Positions 10,931-21,193 of a DNA stretch of 64,000 bases are shown piece after piece (position 1 is the stretch's first letter; each line of letters begins with the position of its first letter). The notes beneath the pieces are model-generated. The model was not told the DNA's origin, did no database searches, and saw only the letters and a list, made by a program, of their open reading frames with translations. The translations under genes were made by a program, and so were the position numbers. The DNA lies in the NCBI RefSeq assembly GCF_014901205.1, contig NZ_JACNMU010000004.1:124001-188000 (forward strand). The letters are read 5' to 3'. Source of the DNA: Meridianimarinicoccus sp. MJW13. Its GTDB lineage: Bacteria > Pseudomonadota > Alphaproteobacteria > Rhodobacterales > Rhodobacteraceae.

Positions 10931-11634
10931 GAGCGCTTGTTCCAGAACGCCGCCGGGTCGGATTCGGAAAAATCGCGCAGACGCTGGATGTCATCGATCG
11001 CGGCGTTGTTGCGGGACACCTTCACGCCGAATTCCTTCAGCTTGGAAAACGCCCGCGACAGGCTTTCGGGCTTGATGCCCAGACGTCCGGCGATCACGAC
11101 CTTGTCGTAGGGCAGGGTCACAAGGCAACTGCCCTCGTCCCGTTCGGACAGTTCCAGCAGAAACTCGGCCACCCGCTGGGCGCCGGTCTGCGCCTTGAGC
11201 TGTTCCAGTTGCGCCACCAGCGCGTGCAGATGCGAGAAGGTCGCGGCCAGCATGGTGACGCCGGCCTCGGGGTCGCGCCGCACCATTTCGGTGACCGCGG
11301 CGGCGGGGATCTGCAAAACCTCGGAGTCGGTCACCGCCTCGGCCGAAACCGGGTAGGGGGTGCCGCGCAGGGCGACCGCCTCGCCAAAGCTCTGGCCCTT
11401 GGTGAACACCGACACGATGGCCTCGCCCCCGTTCGGCGTGATTCGGTAGAGCTTGACCCACCCGTCCACGACAACATGGATCGAGCGCGCTTTCTCGTCC
11501 TGCTGAAACAGGGTCTGGTTGCGCTGATAGGTGTGCCAATGGGACATCGAGAGCAGCATGTCGGTCTGCTGCTCGGAAAAGCTTTTCAGCAAAAGGGAGT
11601 TTCGGGCGATGAGCGTGCGCCGGTCTTCCGTCAT
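10927..11634 (-). CDS. nnrR: Crp/Fnr family regulator, NnrR/DNR type
   Basis: Transcription factor of 235 residues: N-terminal cyclic-nucleotide-binding-like fold (about 1-125), dimerisation helix (about 128-150) and C-terminal winged helix-turn-helix. Recognition helix residues Glu190, Ser193 and Arg194 (in KPESLSRAF) match the FNR set that reads TTGAC/TTGAT half-sites. Its only Cys is in the DNA-binding half and the N-terminal iron-sulfur Cys set of FNR is absent, so it is a non-FeS NO-responsive type rather than FnrP. Start ATG at 11634 (MTEDRRTLIA); a reading frame that extends to 12801 is antisense to hemA. It converges on norF with a 4-base overlap and is the likely activator of the four boxes described here. 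Confidence 0.85.
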   Translation of the reverse strand: MTEDRRTLIARNSLLLKSFSEQQTDMLLSMSHWHTYQRNQTLFQQDEKARSIHVVVDGWVKLYRITPNGGEAIVSVFTKGQSFGEAVALRGTPYPVSAEAVTDSEVLQIPAAAVTEMVRRDPEAGVTMLAATFSHLHALVAQLEQLKAQTGAQRVAEFLLELSERDEGSCLVTLPYDKVVIAGRLGIKPESLSRAFSKLKEFGVKVSRNNAAIDDIQRLRDFSESDPAAFWNKRS

Positions 11635-11746
11635 GGGATCATCCCTTCGTCGTCGCCGGCGGTAGGTGCCGGATCGGGTTTCGGGGACCACGTCGCATAT
11701 TTCGCGGGGGAGGGTCCAGTTGAAAGCCACAACCTTCGCGCTTGGC

Positions 11747-11760
11747 TTGACTATTGTCAT
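11747..11760. promoter_or_regulatory. FNR/NNR-like box between nnrR and hemA
   Basis: TTGACTATTGTCAT matches 9 of 10 defined positions of TTGAC-N4-GTCAA. The centre lies 64.5 bases before the hemA ATG, so a class II start point would fall near 11795. It is about 120 bases before nnrR and could also act there. Confidence 0.55.
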
Positions 11761-11817
11761 GTAACCGCCGCCCGGATCACTCCAGACTTTGCCTGAAAAT
11801 CCGAATGTGGGGGTGAC

Positions 11818-13041
11818 ATGGACTATCAGGCATTCTTCGCGGACCGGCTCGATTCGTTGCGGGACGAAGGTAACTACCGCGTGTTCGTCGATCTGGAACG
11901 CCGTTGCGGGAATTTTCCCTCGGCGCAGCGGACCAAGGGGATCCGTCGCGATGACGTGACGATCTGGTGCTCCAACGATTACTTGGGCATGGGTCAGCAT
12001 CCCGATGTGGTCGCCGCGATGCATGACGCCATCGACCGCTGCGGCGCCGGCGCCGGCGGGACGCGCAACATTTCCGGCACCACGCACGACCATGTGCTGC
12101 TGGAGGCCGAACTGGCCGACCTGCATGGCAAGGAATCCGCCCTGCTGTTCACTTCGGGCTATGTGTCGAACTGGGCAGCCCTTGGGACGCTGGCCTCGGA
12201 AATTCCCGGCTGCATCGTCTTTTCCGACGCGCTGAACCACGCCTCGATGATCGAGGGCATCCGCCATTCGCGCGCCGAAAAGGTGATCTGGAAGCACAAC
12301 GATCTGGCCGATCTGGAAGCCAAGCTGGCCGCCGCGGATCCGTCCCGGCCCAAGCTGATCGCCTTCGAGAGCGTCTATTCCATGGATGGCGATATCGCAC
12401 CGATCAAGGAGATTTGCGACCTTGCCGACCGCTATGGCGCCATGACCTATCTGGACGAGGTGCACGCGGTGGGCCTCTACGGTCCGCGTGGCGGCGGCAT
12501 TGCCGAACGCGAAGGGCTGATGGATCGCCTGACGGTGATCGAGGGCACGCTGGGCAAGGCGTTCGGCGTGGTTGGCGGCTATATCGCCGCGTCGGCCGAA
12601 CTGTGCGATTTCGTGCGCAGCTTTGCCAGCGGCTTCATCTTCACCACGGCCCTGCCGCCGGCGGTCGCGGCGGGGGCCGCGGCCTCGATCCGGCATCTGA
12701 AGGCATCTTCGGCCGAACGGGAGTTGCAGCAACGGCGGGTGGCGGATCTGCGCGCGCGCCTGGATGCAATGGAGATCCCGCATCTGGACAACCCCAGCCA
12801 CATCATCCCGGTGATGGTGGGCGATCCGGTGAAGTGCAAGTTCATCTCGGATACGCTTCTGGACGAGTTCGGGATCTATATCCAGCCGATCAATTACCCC
12901 ACGGTACCAAGGGGTACGGAGCGGCTGCGCATCACGCCGTCACCGGTGCACAGCGAAGCCGATCTCGACCATCTGGTCGGTGCGCTGGAAGAATTGTGGC
13001 ATCGCTGCCAGATGGCGCGGATGCCGATGGCGGCGCAATAA
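11818..13041 (+). CDS. hemA: 5-aminolevulinate synthase
   Basis: PLP enzyme of the Shemin pathway condensing glycine and succinyl-CoA to 5-aminolevulinate, first step of haem synthesis in alphaproteobacteria. The 407-residue product is full length, with the PLP Lys247 in EGTLGKAFG, the Asp/His pair in YLDEVHAVG and the substrate region CSNDYLGMG. The ATG at 11818 follows a GGGGG stretch. Its place between nnrR and the nos operon, with an FNR-like box, suggests it supplies haem (including d1 and c haems) during denitrification. It may be an additional isozyme, since rhodobacteria can carry more than one; the window cannot show that. Confidence 0.95.
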   Translation: MDYQAFFADRLDSLRDEGNYRVFVDLERRCGNFPSAQRTKGIRRDDVTIWCSNDYLGMGQHPDVVAAMHDAIDRCGAGAGGTRNISGTTHDHVLLEAELADLHGKESALLFTSGYVSNWAALGTLASEIPGCIVFSDALNHASMIEGIRHSRAEKVIWKHNDLADLEAKLAAADPSRPKLIAFESVYSMDGDIAPIKEICDLADRYGAMTYLDEVHAVGLYGPRGGGIAEREGLMDRLTVIEGTLGKAFGVVGGYIAASAELCDFVRSFASGFIFTTALPPAVAAGAAASIRHLKASSAERELQQRRVADLRARLDAMEIPHLDNPSHIIPVMVGDPVKCKFISDTLLDEFGIYIQPINYPTVPRGTERLRITPSPVHSEADLDHLVGALEELWHRCQMARMPMAAQ

Positions 13042-13070
13042 GGGGCGTGTCGCGAGGGAAAGCCCGGAAA

Positions 13071-13084
13071 CTGACTTAAATCAA
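13071..13084 (+). promoter_or_regulatory. FNR/NNR-like box upstream of the nos operon
   Basis: CTGACTTAAATCAA matches TTGAC-N4-ATCAA at 9 of 10 positions. It is centred 71.5 bases before the GTG start of nosC; a class II start point would be near 13119. Confidence 0.6.
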
Positions 13085-13148
13085 TTACGGTCCTTCCACA
13101 GGCCACTACCCCTTGCCCTGCAACCATCCTTGATCGGAGTTTGGCGCC

Positions 13149-13616
13149 GTGCTGGCCCAGCGAGATTTTCAGTTTTCCACAGGAGCATGGCCCAGCCGTC
13201 GCTGGTTTGCCGTGGCCCTGTGCGTGGCGCTGGTGCTGGTCCAGGCAAGTTTTGCCTGTGCCCGTCCCGCCGGAGAGCTGACGGAAATCTGCAGCGAAAC
13301 CGGCGTCTCCGTCGTGCGCATCGATACAGCCGGAAACATCGTTGAACAGGGTGGCCCGCTTGCGCCGGGCTGCGACTCCTGCCGGTTCTGTGCGACCCTG
13401 GGTTCTGCGGACCTGGCAGTGGCTTTCGCGCCGGAGCGTCCCGAATTTCCAATCACCGCGGGTGCCCGTCCCATGGCGTGTTCCGTTCATTGCACCACAC
13501 CCGATCTGTGGCCCGAAACCCGAGGCCCCCCAAGCGATAGCATGATGACCCCATATTCGTTCCCCGCCCAAACCCCGGCCCCCATCTCCGATAACGGGAG
13601 GCCGTCATGGGCGTGA
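13149..13616 (+). CDS. nosC: NosC-like protein with CxxCxxC motif
   Basis: A 155-residue protein with one N-terminal hydrophobic segment (about 19-37, a signal peptide or anchor) and a CDSCRFC motif at Cys75/78/81, plus a further Cys at 48. It precedes nosR and overlaps its start by 10 bases. In Paracoccus nosC holds this position and encodes a small protein of unknown role with the same CxxCxxC motif; the fold also resembles the DUF2946 family. The motif could bind a metal such as copper, but that is inference. The start is a GTG with GGAG about 10 bases upstream. The C-terminal 50 residues are Pro-rich and low in conservation signals. Confidence 0.65.
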   Translation: MLAQRDFQFSTGAWPSRRWFAVALCVALVLVQASFACARPAGELTEICSETGVSVVRIDTAGNIVEQGGPLAPGCDSCRFCATLGSADLAVAFAPERPEFPITAGARPMACSVHCTTPDLWPETRGPPSDSMMTPYSFPAQTPAPISDNGRPSWA

Positions 13617-15802
13617 CCCGGACCCTTGGCCGCTGGATGTCGGCCCTTGTCCTTGCAGTTGGCCTTGTCCTTGCGGCGCTCGCCCCGGCAAAGGCCGATA
13701 CCCTCGCCACATTTCTGGCTGATCTTGTTCCCGGCGATCTTTACGAAGGCGCCGACGGCTTTGGCGCGATCCGGGACGATGTGCCCGTCGCCCCGGTGCT
13801 GAAGGGCGGCGAGACTGTCGCCTGGGCCTTCCTGACTTCGGATTTCGTAGGCACCACCGGCTATTCCGGCAAGCCCATCCATGTGGTTGCGGCCATTGAC
13901 CCCGACGCGGTGCTGACCGGTGTGCAACTGGTCAAGCACTCTGAACCCATCGTTCTGATCGGCATTCCCGACAGCAAGGTGAAGGCGCTGACCGAATCCT
14001 ATGCCGGGCTGGACCTGAAGGCCGAAGCGGCCTCGGGCGGGTCGTCGCATGACCTGGACATCATTTCGGGCGCGACGGTGACGATCATCGTGATCGACGA
14101 TTCCATCGTGCGCGGCGGCATCAAGGTTGCCCGACTGCTGGGACTGGGCGGGCTGGCCGAGGAAATCACCGGCCCCCGGCGCGCACTGGACCCGGACATC
14201 ACCGGCATCGACTCCTGGACCACCCTGTCGGGCGACGGATCGATCCGGCGCATGACGCTGGACGTGGGCCAGGTCAACGCCGCCTTCGAGGCCAGCGGCG
14301 ACGCCCGCGCCATCAAGCGCCCCGAGAAGGGTGCCCCCGAGGACACCTTCATCGACATGAACATGGCGCTGGTCTCGGTGCCGTCGATCGGGCGGTCGCT
14401 GCTGGGGGACAATGAATACAACAACCTGACCGGCTGGCTGGGCGAAGGCGAGCACGCCATTCTCGTGCTGGGGCGCGGCACCTATTCCTTCAAGGGATCG
14501 GGCTATGTGCGCGGGGGCATCTTCGACCGGATCCAGCTGATCCAGGGCGACAATTCGGTGCGCTTCTTCGACAAGCAGCATCGCCGTCTGGGCGATCTGG
14601 CGACCACGGATGCGCCCAGTTTCACCGAGATGGACATCTTCAAGATCCCCGCCGACGCCGAGTTCGATCCGGCCGAGCCGTTCCGCCTGCAACTGCTGGT
14701 GCAACGGGCCGTGGGGGCGGTGGAAAAGACCTTCCTGACCTTCGATCTGGGCTACAAATTGCCCGAGCGGTTCCTGCTGCCGCAGAAAGCGGCCCCGGTG
14801 CTGGAAGTCGCCGGCGGTGAAGAGGCCGCCGCCAAGGCCGCGCTGTGGAAGCGCATCTGGAGGGACAAGGCTTTCGAGATCGGCGTTCTTGGCGTCATGC
14901 TGGCGGTGCTGACCGCGACGTTCTTCTTCCAGTTTCAGGCGACGATGAACGCGCGCGTGTTCTATTGGTTCCGCATCGGCTATCTGACCATGACGCTGGT
15001 TTTCATCGGCTGGTATGCCAATGCGCAACTGTCGGTGGTCAACCTGATGGCGCTGGCCGGGCAATTGCGCGCCGGGTTCAGCTGGGATGCCTTCCTGATG
15101 GATCCGCTGGTCTTCATCCAGTGGTTCGCCGTCGCCGCCGCCCTGCTGTTCTGGGGCCGGGGCGCCTATTGCGGCTGGCTGTGCCCCTTCGGCGCGCTGC
15201 AGGAACTGAGCAACCAGATCGCCCGCTATTTCAAGGTGCCGCAATGGGAATTGCCCTGGGGCCTGAACGAACGGCTCTGGCCGATCAAATACATGATCTT
15301 CCTGGGGCTGTTCGGCGTCTCCCTGGCGTCGATCCCGATGGCCGAACAACTGGCCGAGGTCGAACCGTTCAAGACCGCGATCATCCTGAAATTCGTGCGT
15401 GACTGGCCGTTCGTGGTCTTCGCCCTGCTGCTGCTGCTGGCCGGCCTGTTCGTCGAGCGGTTCTATTGCCGCTACATCTGCCCGCTGGGCGGCGCCCTGG
15501 CGATCCCGGCGCGGGTCCGCATGTTCAACTGGCTGCGCCGCTACAAGGAATGCGGAAGCCCGTGCCAGACCTGCGCCAACGAATGCCCGGTGCAGGCCAT
15601 TCACCCCACCGGTGAGATCAATCCGAATGAGTGCATCAACTGCCTGCATTGCCAGGTTCTGTACCAGTCGGACAAGAAATGCCCCGTTGTCATCAAGAAG
15701 ATGAAGCGGCGCGCGAATGTTGGCACGCCGCTTGCCATGCCACCGGCCGGCCATCCCAACGCAAAGAAGAACGTACCCAAAGGAGGGAAAGCCCATGTCT
15801 GA
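13607..15802 (+). CDS. nosR: NosR, flavin and iron-sulfur membrane protein for N2O respiration
   Basis: Supports NosZ expression, maturation and probably electron supply. Product 731 residues: signal peptide, periplasmic FMN domain with the covalent-flavin motif SGATVT near residue 153, six or so membrane helices, two CxxxCP motifs (YCGWLCPFG near 521, YCRYICPLG near 619), and a cytoplasmic domain with two [4Fe-4S] motifs ([12 protein letters not shown], then CINCLHC). GGGAG lies before the ATG. NosX in the same operon is the probable flavin transferase for it. Overlaps nosC and nosZ at its two ends. Paralogue of nirI at 1911-4022. Confidence 0.96.
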   Translation: MGVTRTLGRWMSALVLAVGLVLAALAPAKADTLATFLADLVPGDLYEGADGFGAIRDDVPVAPVLKGGETVAWAFLTSDFVGTTGYSGKPIHVVAAIDPDAVLTGVQLVKHSEPIVLIGIPDSKVKALTESYAGLDLKAEAASGGSSHDLDIISGATVTIIVIDDSIVRGGIKVARLLGLGGLAEEITGPRRALDPDITGIDSWTTLSGDGSIRRMTLDVGQVNAAFEASGDARAIKRPEKGAPEDTFIDMNMALVSVPSIGRSLLGDNEYNNLTGWLGEGEHAILVLGRGTYSFKGSGYVRGGIFDRIQLIQGDNSVRFFDKQHRRLGDLATTDAPSFTEMDIFKIPADAEFDPAEPFRLQLLVQRAVGAVEKTFLTFDLGYKLPERFLLPQKAAPVLEVAGGEEAAAKAALWKRIWRDKAFEIGVLGVMLAVLTATFFFQFQATMNARVFYWFRIGYLTMTLVFIGWYANAQLSVVNLMALAGQLRAGFSWDAFLMDPLVFIQWFAVAAALLFWGRGAYCGWLCPFGALQELSNQIARYFKVPQWELPWGLNERLWPIKYMIFLGLFGVSLASIPMAEQLAEVEPFKTAIILKFVRDWPFVVFALLLLLAGLFVERFYCRYICPLGGALAIPARVRMFNWLRRYKECGSPCQTCANECPVQAIHPTGEINPNECINCLHCQVLYQSDKKCPVVIKKMKRRANVGTPLAMPPAGHPNAKKNVPKGGKAHV

Positions 15803-17705
15803 GAAAATGAAGCAACTGGCGATGACACGCCGGGGCATGCTGGGGGCCGCGGCCACCGGTGCCGCGCTGGCCACCACCGGTATCGGCGGCTCGGTCCTGA
15901 CCGCGAAACCCGCCAAGGCCGCCGGCGGTAACGCCCACCTGGCACCCGGCGAGCTGGACGATTACTACGGCTTCTGGTCCTCGGGCCAGACCGGCGAATT
16001 GCGCATCCTGGGCGTGCCGTCGATGCGCGAATTCATGCGCGTGCCGGTGTTCAACCGCTGCTCGGCCACCGGCTGGGGCCAGACCAACGAAAGCCTGAAG
16101 GTGCTGACCGAGGGCCTGACCGAAGATACCAAGAAGTATCTCGCCGCGCAGGGCAAGGTCACCTATGACAACGGCGACCTGCACCACCCGCACATGTCGT
16201 TCACCGATGGCACCTATGACGGCCGCTATCTGTTCATGAACGACAAGGCCAACACCCGCGTGGCGCGCGTGCGCTGCGACGTGATGAAATGCGACAAGAT
16301 CATCGAGATCCCGAACGCGCATGACATCCACGGCATGCGCCCGCAGAAGTACCCGCGCACCGGTTACGTCTTTGCCAACGGCGAGCACGAAGCGCCGCTG
16401 GTCAACGACGGCAAGATCCTCGACCAGCCGGAAGAGTATGTGAACATCTTCACCGCCATCGACGGTGACACGATGGAGATCGCGTGGCAGGTGATCGTGT
16501 CGGGCAACCTCGACAACACCGACTGCGACTACCAGGGCAAATACGCCTATTCAACCTCGTACAACTCGGAAATGGGCATGACCCTGGCCGAGATGACCGC
16601 CAACGAGATGGACCATGTGGTCGTCTTCAACCTGGCCGAGATCGAAGCGGGTGTTGCCGCTGGTGATTATCAGGAGCTGAACGGCGTCAAGGTTCTGGAC
16701 GGCCGCAAGGGACAGAACAAGAAGTACACCCGTTATATCCCGATCCCGAACTCGCCGCACGGCATCAACACCGCGCCGGACGGCAAGCACGTCTGCATCA
16801 ACGGCAAGCTGTCGCCGACCGTGTCGGTGATGGATGTGACCAAGCTGGACGCCTTGTTCGAAAGCGACGTCGACCCGCGGTCGTGCATCGTGGCCGAGCC
16901 GCAGCTGGGTCTCGGGCCGCTTCACACCGCCTATGACGGTCAGGGCAACGCCTTCACCACGCTGTTCCTGGACAGTCAGGTCGTGAAGTGGAACATCGAG
17001 GACGCCATCAAGCTGTATGCGGGCGAGGACGTGGATCCGATCCGCGAAAAGATCGACGTGCACTACCAGCCGGGCCACAACTCGACCTCCATGGGCGAAA
17101 CCAAGGAAGCCGATGGCAAGTGGCTGATCTCGATGAACAAGTTCTCGAAGGACCGGTTCATCAACGTGGGTCCGCTGAAGCCCGAGAACGAACAGCTGAT
17201 CGACATCTCGGATGGCGGCATGACGCTGAAGCACGATGGCCCGACCTTTGCCGAGCCGCATGACAGCATCATCGTGCGCCGCGACATCGTGAACCCGGCC
17301 ACCAACTGGCAGCGCGACGATCCCACCTGGGAAGACGCCCGCAAGCAGGCCGAGGCCGATGGCGTCGATCTGGACTGGGGCCACGAGGAAATCATCCGCG
17401 ACGGCAACAAGGTGCGGGTCTACATGTCCTCGGTGGCGCCGGAATTCTCGATGGAGAAATTCACGGTCAAGCAGGGCGACGAGGTGACCATCTATGTCAC
17501 CAACATGGATGACATCGACGATCTGACCCACGGCTTCTGCCTGGCCAACTTCGGCGTCGCCATGGAGGTGGGTCCGCAGGCCACCGCCTCGGTCACCTTC
17601 GTGGCCGAACGTCCCGGCGTGCACTGGTACTATTGCCAGTGGTTCTGCCACGCACTCCACATGGAGATGCGCGGCCGGATGTTCGTCGAACCGCGGGCGA
17701 GCTGA
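15795..17705 (+). CDS. nosZ: Nitrous oxide reductase NosZ (Tat-exported, clade I)
   Basis: Periplasmic copper enzyme reducing N2O to N2. The 636-residue product starts with a Tat signal ([12 protein letters not shown]), which marks clade I NosZ. A seven-bladed propeller with the His-rich CuZ ligands follows (first at DLHHPHMSF), then a C-terminal cupredoxin domain with CuA ligands Cys614, Cys618, His622 and Met625 in [18 protein letters not shown] is 8 bases before the ATG, which overlaps the nosR stop by 8 bases. A longer reading frame from 15717 lies inside nosR and is rejected. Confidence 0.98.
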   Translation: MSEKMKQLAMTRRGMLGAAATGAALATTGIGGSVLTAKPAKAAGGNAHLAPGELDDYYGFWSSGQTGELRILGVPSMREFMRVPVFNRCSATGWGQTNESLKVLTEGLTEDTKKYLAAQGKVTYDNGDLHHPHMSFTDGTYDGRYLFMNDKANTRVARVRCDVMKCDKIIEIPNAHDIHGMRPQKYPRTGYVFANGEHEAPLVNDGKILDQPEEYVNIFTAIDGDTMEIAWQVIVSGNLDNTDCDYQGKYAYSTSYNSEMGMTLAEMTANEMDHVVVFNLAEIEAGVAAGDYQELNGVKVLDGRKGQNKKYTRYIPIPNSPHGINTAPDGKHVCINGKLSPTVSVMDVTKLDALFESDVDPRSCIVAEPQLGLGPLHTAYDGQGNAFTTLFLDSQVVKWNIEDAIKLYAGEDVDPIREKIDVHYQPGHNSTSMGETKEADGKWLISMNKFSKDRFINVGPLKPENEQLIDISDGGMTLKHDGPTFAEPHDSIIVRRDIVNPATNWQRDDPTWEDARKQAEADGVDLDWGHEEIIRDGNKVRVYMSSVAPEFSMEKFTVKQGDEVTIYVTNMDDIDDLTHGFCLANFGVAMEVGPQATASVTFVAERPGVHWYYCQWFCHALHMEMRGRMFVEPRAS

Positions 17706-17708
17706 GCC

Positions 17709-18968
17709 ATGCGCGCGCTCTGGGTTGTTCTGGTCTGTCTTGCCACGCCGCTTTTCGCGGCCGAGTGGGATGTGCCGGTGCACCCGGGCGCGATTGGCGA
17801 AACACTGGACCGGGCCGCGCAGGGCGACACGCTGCGCCTGCGGCCCGGCACCTATACCGAAACCGTGGTTCTTGACCGCCCCATCCGCCTGGAAGGGCTC
17901 GCCGGCACCGTCATCGACGGGCAGGGGCAGGGCAGCGTCATCACCGTGACCGCGCCGGGCGTCTACGTCGGCGGCATCAAGGTGGTGGGTTCTGGCTCCA
18001 GCCACGAAACCATCGACTCTGGCATCAAGCTGACCGAGGGCGCCGTGGGCGCCGAGATCCGCGACAACACGCTGATCGAGAACCTGTACGGCATCGACAT
18101 TCACGGCGCGCGCGACGCCCTTGTCGCCGGCAACCGGATCGTCGGGCGGCAGGATCGCCGCGTCAATGACCGGGGCAACGGCGTCTACGTCTGGAATGCG
18201 CCCGGGGCGGTGGTCGAGGACAATGACATCCAGTTCGGCCGCGACGGCATCTTCGTCAATTCCTCGAAGAAGAACATCTTCCGCAACAACCTGTTCCGCG
18301 ATCTGCGCTTCGCGGTGCACTACATGTACGCGAACAATTCCGAAGTGACCGGCAACACCTCGATCGGCAACGATCTGGGGTATGCTGTGATGTTCTCGAA
18401 ACGCGTCAAGGTGGCCGACAACATCTCAATCGGTGACCGCGAGCATGGCGTGATGATGAACTACGCCAACAACAGCGAGATCACCGGCAACTACGTGCGC
18501 GGCACCAAGGAGAAATGCGCGTTTCTCTACAATTCCAACAAGAACATCTTCACCGGCAACCACTTCGAGGGCTGCGGCATCGGCATCCATTTCACCGCCG
18601 GGTCGGACGGCAACCGCATCGTCGGCAATGCTTTCATCGGCAACCGGACGCAAGTCAAATACGTCTCGACCCGCTGGGTGGAATGGTCCGAGGACGGCAG
18701 CGGCAACTTCTGGAGCGATCTGGCGGCCTATGACCTGAATGGCGACGGGGTTTCGGATGTGCCATTCCGTCCCAATGACAGCATGGATCATGTATTGTGG
18801 ACCCAACCGGCGGCAAAACTGCTGCTGGGGTCACCGGCGGTGCAACTGGTGCGCTGGTCGCAATCGGCCTTCCCGGCGCTGCTGCCCGGCGGCGTGATCG
18901 ACAGTTATCCGTTGATGCAGCCGCCCGAGCTGACCACCAACGGCAAGGAGATTTCCCATGACCCATGA
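17709..18968 (+). CDS. nosD: NosD, periplasmic beta-helix copper-site maturation protein
   Basis: A 419-residue protein with a signal peptide (about 1-18) and right-handed beta-helix repeats through most of its length (recurrent N-N-x-G patterns such as ADNISIGDRE and ITGNYVRG), as in the NosD/CASH family. It works with the NosFY ABC transporter to build the CuZ site of NosZ. It starts 3 bases after nosZ and overlaps nosF by 11 bases. Confidence 0.94.
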   Translation: MRALWVVLVCLATPLFAAEWDVPVHPGAIGETLDRAAQGDTLRLRPGTYTETVVLDRPIRLEGLAGTVIDGQGQGSVITVTAPGVYVGGIKVVGSGSSHETIDSGIKLTEGAVGAEIRDNTLIENLYGIDIHGARDALVAGNRIVGRQDRRVNDRGNGVYVWNAPGAVVEDNDIQFGRDGIFVNSSKKNIFRNNLFRDLRFAVHYMYANNSEVTGNTSIGNDLGYAVMFSKRVKVADNISIGDREHGVMMNYANNSEITGNYVRGTKEKCAFLYNSNKNIFTGNHFEGCGIGIHFTAGSDGNRIVGNAFIGNRTQVKYVSTRWVEWSEDGSGNFWSDLAAYDLNGDGVSDVPFRPNDSMDHVLWTQPAAKLLLGSPAVQLVRWSQSAFPALLPGGVIDSYPLMQPPELTTNGKEISHDP

Positions 18969-19857
18969 GGTCCTGAAAATCGACGGCCTCACCAAGCTGC
19001 GCAGCGGCCGTCCGGTGCTGCGCGACGTGTCGCTGTCGGTCGCCGCTGGCGAGCGCGTGGCGCTGCTGGGCCACAACGGCGCCGGCAAGAGCACAATGAT
19101 CAAGATCGCGCTGGGGCTTCTGTCGCCCGATGGCGGGTCCGTGCGTGTTGCCGGTTCGGTGCCGGGAAGCGGCGCGGCGCGTCTGGCCACCGCCTTTCTG
19201 CCCGAAGCCGTCAGTTTTCACGGTGCCCTGACCGGACGCGAGCAGTTGTCGCTGTTTGCCCGGCTGGCCGGCACCGGCACCGGCCCGGTGGCGGGCCTGC
19301 TGGAACGGGTCGGGCTGGCGGATGCCGCCGACCGCCGCATTCGCACCTATTCCAAGGGGATGCGGCAACGGCTGGGGCTGGCGCAGGTGATGCTGGGCAA
19401 ACCGGCGGTGGCGCTGCTGGACGAACCGACCAGCGGGCTCGACCCGATCTCGCGCCAGGATCTGTACACGATCATCGACGAACTGGCCGCACAGGGCACG
19501 GCGGTGCTGATTGCCAGCCACGCGCTGACCGAGGTTGAGGCCCGCACCGATCGCATCGCCATTCTGCGGCAGGGCGAACTGGTGGCCAATGACACCCTGC
19601 GCAACCTGTCGCGCCGGGCCGGGCTGCCGACGCGGCTGCGGATCGTGGTGCGTGGCGGGCTGGCCGACCAGATGGCCGCCGAAACCGGCGGCACCCGCGT
19701 CAACGGCGCGTCGGTGGACGTGGAATGCGCCCCCGACACCAAGATGGAAGCGTTGCGGCGCTTTGCCAGCATGCCGGACCGGGTCGAGGATATCGAGATG
19801 ACACCGCCGGGACTGGAAGACCTGTACCGGCACTATGCGCAGGAGGGCAAACAATGA
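18958..19857 (+). CDS. nosF: NosF, ABC transporter ATPase for NosZ maturation
   Basis: ABC ATPase of 299 residues with Walker A GHNGAGKST near residue 36, signature YSKGMRQR and Walker B VALLDEPTSGLD. It pairs with the membrane protein NosY and with NosD to supply sulfur or another component for CuZ assembly. AAGGAG precedes the ATG; the stop overlaps nosY (ATGA). Confidence 0.94.
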   Translation: MTHEVLKIDGLTKLRSGRPVLRDVSLSVAAGERVALLGHNGAGKSTMIKIALGLLSPDGGSVRVAGSVPGSGAARLATAFLPEAVSFHGALTGREQLSLFARLAGTGTGPVAGLLERVGLADAADRRIRTYSKGMRQRLGLAQVMLGKPAVALLDEPTSGLDPISRQDLYTIIDELAAQGTAVLIASHALTEVEARTDRIAILRQGELVANDTLRNLSRRAGLPTRLRIVVRGGLADQMAAETGGTRVNGASVDVECAPDTKMEALRRFASMPDRVEDIEMTPPGLEDLYRHYAQEGKQ

Positions 19858-20678
19858 CCGCGCGCGTTCTGGCCGTGGCCCGCAGCGAGATGACCATCCT
19901 GCGCCGCAACCGCTGGCTGTTCCTGGCCACGCTGATCATGGTGCTGTTCGCGCTGGCCCTGACCTTTGCCGGCAGCGCGCCGACGGGGTCGCTGGGCGCC
20001 GACCGTCTGCTGGTTTCGGTGGCCTCGATGACCACCCTGTCGGTCTATCTGGCGCCGCTGCTGGCGCTGATGATGAGCTTTGATGCCATCGCCGGGGATT
20101 CCGAACGCGGCACGCTGGCGCTGCTGTTGAGCTATCCGGCCGGGCGTGGCGAGATCCTGCTGGGCAAATACCTTGCGCAACTGGCCGCCCTGAGTTTCGC
20201 CCTGGCCGTGGGCTTCGGCATCGCCGGGGCAGCGGCCGGTCTGACCGGCGGCACTTCGCCGGAAAGCCTTGCGGCCCTGTTGCGGCTGATCGGCACCTCG
20301 ATCCTGCTGGGCGGCGTGTTCCTGGCCTTCGGGCATTTCCTGTCGGCGCTTGCGGGCAGTCCTGCTGCGGCGGCGGGGGCGGCGGCGGCGCTGTGGCTGG
20401 TATTTGTCGTGCTCTATGATCTGGGTCTGCTGGGCGCCGTGGTGCTGGACAGCGGCGGCGTCTTCACAACCACCTTCTTCCCGTGGGTGATGGTGGCCAA
20501 CCCGGCGGATGCGTTCCGGCTGTGGAATGTCGCGGCCTCGGACGGGGTGGCGCTGACCACCGGGATGACCGGGGTGGCGGGCAGCCTGCCGACCTGGGCC
20601 GCGCCGCTGTCCATCGTGCTGTGGCTGGGGATCACCTTCGGTCTGGCCTGGGCCGCGTTCCGGAGGCTGGAACCATGA
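19854..20678 (+). CDS. nosY: NosY, membrane subunit of the NosFY ABC transporter
   Basis: A 274-residue protein with about six membrane segments of the ABC-2 permease type, including the cytoplasmic segment DAIAGDSERGTLALLLSYP common to NosY. The ATG at 19854 overlaps the nosF stop and follows AGGAGGG; the longer frame from 19725 is inside nosF. Its stop overlaps the nosL start. Confidence 0.93.
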   Translation: MTARVLAVARSEMTILRRNRWLFLATLIMVLFALALTFAGSAPTGSLGADRLLVSVASMTTLSVYLAPLLALMMSFDAIAGDSERGTLALLLSYPAGRGEILLGKYLAQLAALSFALAVGFGIAGAAAGLTGGTSPESLAALLRLIGTSILLGGVFLAFGHFLSALAGSPAAAAGAAAALWLVFVVLYDLGLLGAVVLDSGGVFTTTFFPWVMVANPADAFRLWNVAASDGVALTTGMTGVAGSLPTWAAPLSIVLWLGITFGLAWAAFRRLEP

Positions 20679-21193
20679 GAGCCGCCCCGATCCTTGCCCT
20701 GCTGCTGCTGTTGCCCGCCTGCCGCGAAGAGGTGGCCGAAGCGCCGCCTCCGGTGGCGATGACCGAAGCCGCGCTGAGCCATTTCTGCCAGATGAATGTT
20801 GCCGAACACGGCGGTCCCAAGGGGCAGGTTCACCTGGAAGGAATGCCCGACCCGCTGTTCTTCGCGCAGGTGCGTGATCTGGTCGCCTATCTGAAAAGCC
20901 CCGAACGCGATGCCCCGATCACCGCCGTCTATGTCAGCGACATGGCGCTTGCGGCCAGTTGGGCATTGCCCGGCGAGAACAACTGGACCGACGCGAAGAC
21001 CGCGTTCTTCGTTGTGGATGCCGGGGTCGCGGGCGGCATGGGTGCCCCAGAGATCGTGCCATTTGCCGCGCGCGACGGCGCCGAAGCCTTCGTCGCGCAA
21101 TATGGCGGCGAGATTCATTCCCTCGAAGACATTCCCGACCACGCGGCCATCGGCCCGGTCGATCTTGACTCTGTTCTGGAGCAACCCTCATGA
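20675..21193 (+). CDS. nosL: NosL, outer-envelope copper chaperone lipoprotein
   Basis: Lipoprotein of 172 residues with a lipobox LLLPAC at about residues 11-16. NosL delivers Cu(I) to apo-NosZ. The conserved region includes FCQMNVAEHGG, with the Cys-x-Met metal-binding pair of the family. ATGA overlaps at both ends, with nosY and nosX, indicate tight co-translation. Confidence 0.93.
   Translation: MRAAPILALLLLLPACREEVAEAPPPVAMTEAALSHFCQMNVAEHGGPKGQVHLEGMPDPLFFAQVRDLVAYLKSPERDAPITAVYVSDMALAASWALPGENNWTDAKTAFFVVDAGVAGGMGAPEIVPFAARDGAEAFVAQYGGEIHSLEDIPDHAAIGPVDLDSVLEQPS

Noticed and set aside
11635-12801. N-terminal extension of the nnrR reading frame
   Set aside because: The extension is antisense to hemA; the ATG at 11634 gives a normal-length Crp/Fnr protein.
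13487-15916. Minus-strand 809-codon open frame opposite nosR
   Set aside because: Antisense shadow of nosR in high-GC DNA; composition is Gln/His/Arg-rich with no domain and no ribosome site.
16551-18320. Minus-strand 589-codon frame over nosZ and nosD
   Set aside because: Antisense to two secure genes; no start signal.
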